Source: Prevotella micans DSM 21469 = JCM 16134 (GTDB lineage Bacteria; Bacteroidota; Bacteroidia; Bacteroidales; Bacteroidaceae). Taken from it: a stretch of 52,480 nucleotides of DNA. The DNA lies in contig NZ_BAKH01000012.1 of assembly GCF_000614105.1 (NCBI RefSeq), forward strand, positions 1 to 52,480, read 5' to 3'. The notes below the pieces were generated by a model. It worked only from the letters and a program-made list of their open reading frames with translations. It ran no database searches and was not told where the DNA came from. Numbering within the stretch: position 1 is the stretch's first letter; each line of letters starts with the position of its first letter. Below, piece after piece: positions 46,517 through 52,480 of this stretch. The position numbers and the translations under genes are program-made.

Positions 46517-48439
46517 ATGGATAGAAACACCATCATAGGGTTTGCCTTAATAGCCCTTGTACTTATTGGCTTCGGTTGGTGGCAACAGCCCTCGGCCGAA
46601 CAAGTTGAAAAGCAACGACAAGAATTTGTTAAAGACTCAATAGCTTCAGCTAAAAAAGCACAGGCCGAAAAAATTGCAAAGCAAAAACAAACAAAACAAC
46701 GGGCAGTAATCGCTTCCGATACGTCGGCTTTGTTTCATTCGGCTCTGCAAGGGAAATCGCAAGAAATTGTACTCTCAAACAGTAAGGTTGCGCTAACAAT
46801 CGACACAAAAGGCGGCGTTCTGCGAAAGGCCGTTATAAAGAATTATGTGGGGCACGATGTAAAGTCGGGCGATAGAACTAAAGCCCAGAAAGACGTTACG
46901 CTTTTTAGCGGCGACGAGCAGAGCTTGAACTTCTCTTTGGCAACAAAGGAGATGAATTTAGAGACGAAAGACCTTTATTTCGTTCCGTCAGCCGTTACAG
47001 ATTCAACGCTCATTCTTACTGCAAAAGCAGGTGAAAAACAGCAATTAATAATCGATTACAAGCTCGGAAAGAACTACATTCTCTCAATGAATGTTCGCGC
47101 CGAAGGAATGAACGGCTTGTTTAATCCCGGATACAACCAGATTTATGTCGACTGGCAAGACAGGTGTAGGCAACAGGAATTGGGATATAATTTCGAGAAT
47201 CGATATTCGACCCTTACTTACAAAGAAACTGTGGGCGGCACCGACAAACTGAGCGAAACATCAGAAAGCGAAGAAAAAACAGAGGAGGCTCTCGACTGGG
47301 TAGCATTCAAGAATCAATTCTTCTCGGCCGTTCTCATCTCGAAAGACGGATTCGCCAAAGGAGCCGAACTCAAAAGCACTCCGCTAAATAAAGAATCTCA
47401 TTATTTAAAGAGCTATCAGGCCAAGATGAAAACGGCATTCGACCCCAGTGGTCGTAAAGCTTCTCAATTCGAGTTCTATATCGGGCCCAACGATTTCCAG
47501 CTTCTACAAGCTGTCGAAAAAGAAAGCGCTTTTGGTAAGAATCTCGACATGCAAAGCCTGGTTTACCTTGGCTGGCCCTTGTTCAGGATAATAAATCGCT
47601 GGTTTACACTCTACGTTTTCGATTGGCTTAGCAAGGTTTTCCCAATGGGCGTTGTACTTATTCTCATCACTTTGCTATTGAAGTTAATTACGTTCCCAAT
47701 GGTAAAGAGGAGCTATATGAGTTCGGCCAAGATGCGCGTGCTTAAACCCAAGCTCGACGAGGCTACAAAGCAATACAACAAGCCCGAAGACCAAATGCAA
47801 AAGCAGCAGGCAATGATGCAGATGTATTCTGAATACGGCGTGAGTCCGCTGTCTGGATGCTTGCCTATGCTAATACAAATGCCCATCTGGATTGCAATGT
47901 TCAACTTCGTGCCGAACGCCATTCAGCTTCGCGGCGAAAGTTTCCTTTGGATGCACGATTTGAGCACCTACGATCCGATTATTACCTGGAGTCATGACCT
48001 ATGGCTTATTGGCGACCACCTATCGCTTACTTGTATTCTGTTCTGCGGAGCCAACGTTCTTTATTCATGGTTCACAATGCAGCAACAGAAAGATCAGATG
48101 GTTGGACAACAGGCCGACCAGATGAAGATGATGCAATGGATGATGTATCTCATGCCGGTATTCTTCTTCTTCATGTTCAACGATTATTCGTCGGGCCTAA
48201 ACTTCTACTACTTTATTTCGCTGTTTTTCTCGGCAGCAATTATGTGGACTCTTCGCAAAACGACAAACGAAGAAAAACTCCTGGCTATCTTAGAGAATCG
48301 CAGAGCTGAAAACAAAAAGAATCCGCAGAAAGCAAGCGGTCTTTTGGCTCGAATGCAGGCATTGCAACAAATGCAGCAGCAACAAAAAGATGAACTTAAA
48401 CGAAAACAAGACGAACTTAATAGAAAGAAAAAATATTAA
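46517..48439 (+). CDS. yidC: Membrane protein insertase YidC
   Basis: Inserts and folds inner-membrane proteins with or without SecYEG. 640 residues. One N-terminal helix (IIGFALIALVLIGFGWW) is followed by a large periplasmic domain (about 45-365) and the conserved C-terminal core (MGVVLILITLLLKLITFPMV; SPLSGCLPMLIQMPIWIAMF), ending in a long basic, Gln/Lys-rich tail that faces the ribosome. It overlaps nothing but has zero spacing to pyrG and four bases to dpp5. Confidence 0.97.
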   Translation: MDRNTIIGFALIALVLIGFGWWQQPSAEQVEKQRQEFVKDSIASAKKAQAEKIAKQKQTKQRAVIASDTSALFHSALQGKSQEIVLSNSKVALTIDTKGGVLRKAVIKNYVGHDVKSGDRTKAQKDVTLFSGDEQSLNFSLATKEMNLETKDLYFVPSAVTDSTLILTAKAGEKQQLIIDYKLGKNYILSMNVRAEGMNGLFNPGYNQIYVDWQDRCRQQELGYNFENRYSTLTYKETVGGTDKLSETSESEEKTEEALDWVAFKNQFFSAVLISKDGFAKGAELKSTPLNKESHYLKSYQAKMKTAFDPSGRKASQFEFYIGPNDFQLLQAVEKESAFGKNLDMQSLVYLGWPLFRIINRWFTLYVFDWLSKVFPMGVVLILITLLLKLITFPMVKRSYMSSAKMRVLKPKLDEATKQYNKPEDQMQKQQAMMQMYSEYGVSPLSGCLPMLIQMPIWIAMFNFVPNAIQLRGESFLWMHDLSTYDPIITWSHDLWLIGDHLSLTCILFCGANVLYSWFTMQQQKDQMVGQQADQMKMMQWMMYLMPVFFFFMFNDYSSGLNFYYFISLFFSAAIMWTLRKTTNEEKLLAILENRRAENKKNPQKASGLLARMQALQQMQQQQKDELKRKQDELNRKKKY

Positions 48440-48443
48440 AGCC

Positions 48444-50609
48444 ATGAACAGAAATATTTCTATCGCCATCGCAACAGCCTTACTGGTTAACGGTGGAACC
48501 TTAAATGCACAAAACGTGAACATTGGAAAGAACAACATTACGTTAAGCAGTGACCTTATGACTCCCGAAGCTCTTTGGGCAATGGGAAGAATTGGAAACG
48601 CACAAGCATCGCCCAATGGAAAGAAAATTGTCTACCAGGTTGGGTACTACAGTGTGGCCGAAAACAAAGGTCACCAGGTTATTTGCACGATGGATGCCGA
48701 CGGAAAGAATGTGCGACAGTTAACAACCTCGGCCAAAAGCGAAACCGACGCAACCTGGTTCGACGATAATACTATTGCCTATCTATCCGAAGGGCAACTA
48801 TGGACAATGAGCGCCGACGGGACAAATCGCAAAAAGCTCACAAACTCGAAAATCGATATCGAAGGATTCCTTTTCTCGCCCGATAAGGCGCGTGTAATCC
48901 TTATTAAGAGCCTGCCCTATCACGGCACTATAAAAAAGAATCCCGCCGACCTGCCGAAAACAACCGGCATGGTTATAACTGACATGAACTACAGGCACTG
49001 GGATCATTACGTACAAAGCATTGCCCACCCATTTGTTGCCGATGTAACCGCATCGGGCGTTAACGACGGGAAGGATATTCTAGAAGGCGAACCGTTTGAA
49101 AGTCCGCTGGCTCCGTTCGGTGGAATCGAGCAGTTCGATTGGAGTCAAGACTCGAAAACCATAGCCTACACATGTCGTAAAAAAGAAGGTGTGAACTATG
49201 CAATCTCAACCGATGCCGACATTTACTTATACAACATCGACACCCGTAAAACAATAAACCTATGCAAGCCCGAGGGTTATGTAGAGCCGAAGATTGACGC
49301 AACCAAAACAATGCGCAACCAAAAAGTGAACCATCAAGACGGCGACTTCAATGTGGGTTACGATGTGAATCCGCAGTTCTCACCCGACGGAAAATACATA
49401 GCCTGGCAAAGCATGAAGAACAACGGATATGAAAGCGACAGAAATCGTCTTTGCGTATACGAACTTGCAACAGGTAAGAAAACCTATGTAGCTGAACGTT
49501 TCGACTCTAATGTAGATGCATTCGTTTGGGCTCCTAACTCAAAGGATATTTATTTCACTGGCTGTTGGCATGCAACGGTGAATATCTATCAAACTAATTT
49601 GAAGGGCGAAGTGAAACAGCTCACCGACGGACAGCACGACTATGCTTCGGTTGCCCTCCTAGGCAACGACGGCAAGAAACTCCTGGCTCTGCGCCACAGC
49701 ATGTCGCAAGCAAACGAAATCTATGCAGTAATTCTTTCAAAGAAAGAAAAGGCCAGCCAGCAAATTCAACTAAGCTTCGAGAATAAACATATTTACGACC
49801 AGTTGGCTCTGGGTGAAGTTAAAGACCGTTGGGTTAAAACCACCGACGGCAAAGACATGCAAGTATGGGTAATTACCCCGCCGCATTTCGACCCCACAAA
49901 GAAATATCCCACCCTACTCTATTGCGAAGGCGGCCCACAAAGCCCCGTATCGCAATTCTGGAGCTTCCGTTGGAACTTCCAAATAATGGCCGCCCACGGT
50001 TATGTAATCATTGCCCCCAACCGCCGTGGACTTCCTGGCTACGGTAGTGAATGGAACGAAGAAATAAGTAGCGATTGGACTGGTCAGTGCATGAAAGATT
50101 ATCTCTCGGCCATCGACGACGCCTGCCAAAACCTGCCCTATGTGGACAAAAACAAACTCGGAGCCGTAGGCGCATCCTTCGGCGGATTCTCGGTTTACTA
50201 TTTGGCAGGCCACCACAACAAACGCTTCAAATGCTTCATTGCTCACGACGGCGCATTCAATCTTCAAAGCATGTATACCGACACCGAAGAAGCATGGTTC
50301 AGCAATTGGGAATACGACGACGCATATTGGAACAAAGACCAAACCGAAGCCGCAAAACGAACCTATGCAAACAGTCCACACTTAGATGTAGACAAATGGG
50401 ACACGCCAATTCTATGCATACACGGCGAAAAAGACTATCGCATAAACGCAAACCAAGGTATGGGAGCTTTCAATGCAGCTCGCCTTCGTGGTATTCCGGC
50501 AGAGTTACTGCTCTTCCCCGACGAAAACCACTGGGTTCTTAAACCGCAAAACGGAATCCTATGGCAAAGAACATTCTTCAACTGGCTCGACCGCTGGCTG
50601 AAGAAATAA
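48444..50609 (+). CDS. dpp5: S9 peptidase, dipeptidyl-peptidase 5 type
   Basis: 721 residues from the ATG at 48444, which begins the signal peptide (ISIAIATALLVNGGTLNAQ); the longer frame from 48390 runs inside yidC. A TolB/WD-like propeller (RIGNAQASPNGKKIVYQVGY; FSPDGKYIAWQSMKNNGY) is followed by an alpha/beta-hydrolase. The catalytic triad is Ser578 in GASFGG, Asp664 in HGEKDYR and His696 in DENHWVL. Sequence closely resembles P. gingivalis DPP5, a periplasmic enzyme that releases N-terminal dipeptides. Four bases after yidC. Confidence 0.93.
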   Translation: MNRNISIAIATALLVNGGTLNAQNVNIGKNNITLSSDLMTPEALWAMGRIGNAQASPNGKKIVYQVGYYSVAENKGHQVICTMDADGKNVRQLTTSAKSETDATWFDDNTIAYLSEGQLWTMSADGTNRKKLTNSKIDIEGFLFSPDKARVILIKSLPYHGTIKKNPADLPKTTGMVITDMNYRHWDHYVQSIAHPFVADVTASGVNDGKDILEGEPFESPLAPFGGIEQFDWSQDSKTIAYTCRKKEGVNYAISTDADIYLYNIDTRKTINLCKPEGYVEPKIDATKTMRNQKVNHQDGDFNVGYDVNPQFSPDGKYIAWQSMKNNGYESDRNRLCVYELATGKKTYVAERFDSNVDAFVWAPNSKDIYFTGCWHATVNIYQTNLKGEVKQLTDGQHDYASVALLGNDGKKLLALRHSMSQANEIYAVILSKKEKASQQIQLSFENKHIYDQLALGEVKDRWVKTTDGKDMQVWVITPPHFDPTKKYPTLLYCEGGPQSPVSQFWSFRWNFQIMAAHGYVIIAPNRRGLPGYGSEWNEEISSDWTGQCMKDYLSAIDDACQNLPYVDKNKLGAVGASFGGFSVYYLAGHHNKRFKCFIAHDGAFNLQSMYTDTEEAWFSNWEYDDAYWNKDQTEAAKRTYANSPHLDVDKWDTPILCIHGEKDYRINANQGMGAFNAARLRGIPAELLLFPDENHWVLKPQNGILWQRTFFNWLDRWLKK

Positions 50610-50640
50610 AACACACGGAACTTATAAAAATCAAAATAAC

Positions 50641-52263
50641 ATGACAGACAAGATTAAAGCAACTCTCAGAGACTCCGCTGCAATGCGCTGGACGGCTCTA
50701 CTCCTTTTGGCACTCGCAATGTTCTGCGCCTATATCTTCGTAGACATTCTTTCGCCAATCAAAGATTTGATGCTCTCCGAAAGAGGATGGGATTCCACCT
50801 CTTTTGGAACTATGCAAGGTTCTGAAACCTTCCTGAACGTATTCGTGTTCTTCCTCATCTTCGCCGGAATAATTCTCGACAAGATGGGAGTGCGATTCAC
50901 AGCGGTACTCTCAGGAACGGTTATGCTCATAGGAGCCTTAATTAAATACTACGCCATCAGCGAGGCGTTCAAAGGAAGCGCTCTTGATGTTTGGTTCACA
51001 AACAACCTGAACCATATTCCAGTGTTCGAACAGCTTGGTGTATCGCCCTTCTACGAGGGAATGCCAGCCTCGGCCAAAGTAGCAGCCATAGGCTTCATGC
51101 TATTCGGTTGCGGAACCGAGATGGCCGGTATCACAGTTTCTCGCGGTATAGTTAAATGGTTCAAAGGTCGCGAAATGGCCCTTGCGATGGGTTCTGAAAT
51201 GGCTCTTGCACGTTTAGGTGTGGCAACATGTATGATTTTCTCACCGTTTTTCGCCAAGCTAGGCGGTAACATCGACGTTTCGCGCTCGGTAGCTTTCGGA
51301 GTCGTACTCATCTGCATAGCCTTGATGATGTTCGTTGTTTATTTCTTCATGGACAAGAAACTCGACTCACAAACAGGTGAAGCCGAAGAGAAAGAAGACC
51401 CATTCAAGATTAGTGACCTCGGAAAGATTCTAACTAGCATGGGATTCTGGCTTGTTGCTCTACTATGTGTGCTCTATTATTCTGCTATATTCCCATTCCA
51501 GAAATATGCCGTGAATATGCTCCAGTGTAATCTCACGTTTACTGATATTCCCGCCGACTCATTCTGGGCATCTTCTAGTGTAACCATCGTTCAATATATT
51601 ATAATGCTACTGGTTGCAGCTACGGCTTTCATGTTCAATTTCATGAAGAAAAAGGTAATGAAGAACTCCATGCTCATTCTCTCAGTAGCCAGCCTTGTGC
51701 TTTACTGTTATATGGGTTATATGCGTCAGTCGGCCGAATCTATTTTCGCAGTATTCCCACTTTTGGCAGTTGGTATTACCCCGATTCTTGGTAGCTATGT
51801 CGACCATAAAGGAAAGGCTGCTTCGATGCTAGTCCTGGGGTCGATGTTGCTTATTCTTTGCCATCTCACGTTTGCCTTTGTTCTGCCGATGTTCAAAGAC
51901 AGTCAGGTAGGCGGAGTCATCGTAGCCTATGTAACCATACTTGTTCTCGGAGCATCATTCTCCCTTGTTCCAGCCTCCTTGTGGCCCAGCGTTCCGAAGT
52001 TGGTCGATGCAAAAATCATTGGTTCGGCCTATGCTTTGATTTTCTGGATTCAGAACATCGGCCTGTGGCTATTCCCATTGCTTATCGGTAAGGTACTCGA
52101 CAAAACAAATGTTGGCATAACCGATCCTACCCAGCTCAACTACACCGCTCCCCTAATCATGCTCGCCGGTTTGGGTGGTATAGCGTTGTTCATCGGTCTA
52201 ACCTTAAAGGTTGTCGACAAGAAAAAGCATCTTGGACTCGAAGAGCCGAACATAAAGCAATAA
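50641..52263 (+). CDS. MFS transporter, MFSD1-like peptide carrier candidate
   Basis: 540 residues with about 12 membrane helices (WTALLLLALAMFCAYIFV; VFFLIFAGIILDKMGVRFTA; MLFGCGTEMAGITVSRGIVK). GSEMALARLG and the GIILDKMGVRF loop are typical of MFS carriers; the overall pattern resembles MFSD1, a dipeptide transporter in animals. It lies 31 bases after dpp5 on the same strand, so it may import the dipeptides that DPP5 makes. Substrate is inference. Confidence 0.85.
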   Translation: MTDKIKATLRDSAAMRWTALLLLALAMFCAYIFVDILSPIKDLMLSERGWDSTSFGTMQGSETFLNVFVFFLIFAGIILDKMGVRFTAVLSGTVMLIGALIKYYAISEAFKGSALDVWFTNNLNHIPVFEQLGVSPFYEGMPASAKVAAIGFMLFGCGTEMAGITVSRGIVKWFKGREMALAMGSEMALARLGVATCMIFSPFFAKLGGNIDVSRSVAFGVVLICIALMMFVVYFFMDKKLDSQTGEAEEKEDPFKISDLGKILTSMGFWLVALLCVLYYSAIFPFQKYAVNMLQCNLTFTDIPADSFWASSSVTIVQYIIMLLVAATAFMFNFMKKKVMKNSMLILSVASLVLYCYMGYMRQSAESIFAVFPLLAVGITPILGSYVDHKGKAASMLVLGSMLLILCHLTFAFVLPMFKDSQVGGVIVAYVTILVLGASFSLVPASLWPSVPKLVDAKIIGSAYALIFWIQNIGLWLFPLLIGKVLDKTNVGITDPTQLNYTAPLIMLAGLGGIALFIGLTLKVVDKKKHLGLEEPNIKQ

Positions 52264-52322
52264 AAAACTAGTCGACACGCGCTTTACAAGAATTCTAACA
52301 GTCTTGATAAAGTAATTCACAC

Positions 52323-52364
52323 AGCAAAGGGTAGATGCTCATTTGGAAGCATCTACCCTTTGCT
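52323..52364 (+). terminator. Long perfect hairpin ending the dpp5-MFS operon
   Basis: A 16-bp perfect stem AGCAAAGGGTAGATGC/GCATCTACCCTTTGCT with a short loop, 60 bases past the MFS stop. There is no T run after it, so it may stop by folding or protect the 3' end. The rest to 52480 holds no feature. Confidence 0.6.
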
Positions 52365-52480
52365 ATGTGGTTACATCGTGCGTTTGCATCCCTGCTATCA
52401 TTGATTATTTCAGTTTACCAGACACCAATAAAATCAAAAAGATAGCTCCTTTCTTGCTCGAAAAGATTGATTAGTATACC

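Overview
This window looks like a chromosomal segment of a Bacteroidales bacterium, most likely Prevotellaceae or a close relative. Evidence is the promoter style (TTG, 20 bases, TAnnTTTG), the near absence of Shine-Dalgarno sites, and lineage-typical families: a GT117/DUF2723 giant membrane protein, GldB-related lipoprotein, a NagB-like/PIG-L fusion, DPP5, an OMP_b-brl_3 barrel, DUF4494 and Rhs orphan cassettes. The genus is inference; no rRNA gene is present.

Layout. 1-653 is a non-coding array with a 42-bp period. 0.7-10.4 kb holds a DUF6261-like protein, a polysaccharide deacetylase, the DUF2723 protein, nagB with a downstream NagB-like/PIG-L fusion, a cupin, a frameshifted DMP19-type gene, smpB and a frameshifted HdeD/DUF308-like membrane gene. 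11.2-18.2 kb (minus strand) is an accessory island of truncated Rhs cores: one carries an HExxH metallopeptidase-like tip, one a possible caspase-like Cys/His tip, and there is an HNH/EndoVII-like tip remnant. Each is followed by a candidate immunity gene, and shared Rhs-core DNA is repeated between them. 18.3-20.9 kb is a decayed CTn/ICE remnant (DUF3945, topB and, inverted, a Toprim primase-helicase).

21.5-31 kb returns to core genes: initiator tRNA, an exonuclease-rlmI-tilS operon, a promoter-to-terminator small RNA, ribH, a TPR protein, a radical SAM gene, a GldB-like lipoprotein and the rpsF-rpsR-rplI operon. Divergent from rpsF run a 58-residue membrane protein, dnaG and cls. 34.6-35.7 kb is a second, larger 42-bp palindromic array that flips orientation near its middle. 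35.8-39.6 kb has a LolE-type permease with an aminotransferase, then DUF4494 with a YggS-type PLP protein. 40.3-44.4 kb has a TonB-type barrel, an IS5-family remnant, a 59-residue membrane protein and a phosphate-porin-like protein. 44.9-52.3 kb is a tight pyrG-yidC-dpp5-MFS run, in which the peptidase and the MFSD1-like transporter plausibly release and import dipeptides.

Two themes cut across the window. Non-coding tandem arrays with a period of about 42 bp and unrelated sequences occur at four places, plus 22-23 bp arrays at three others. Seven genes are broken by exactly one lost base, all consistent with single-base deletion, so either assembly error or recent decay must be settled before calling them pseudogenes.
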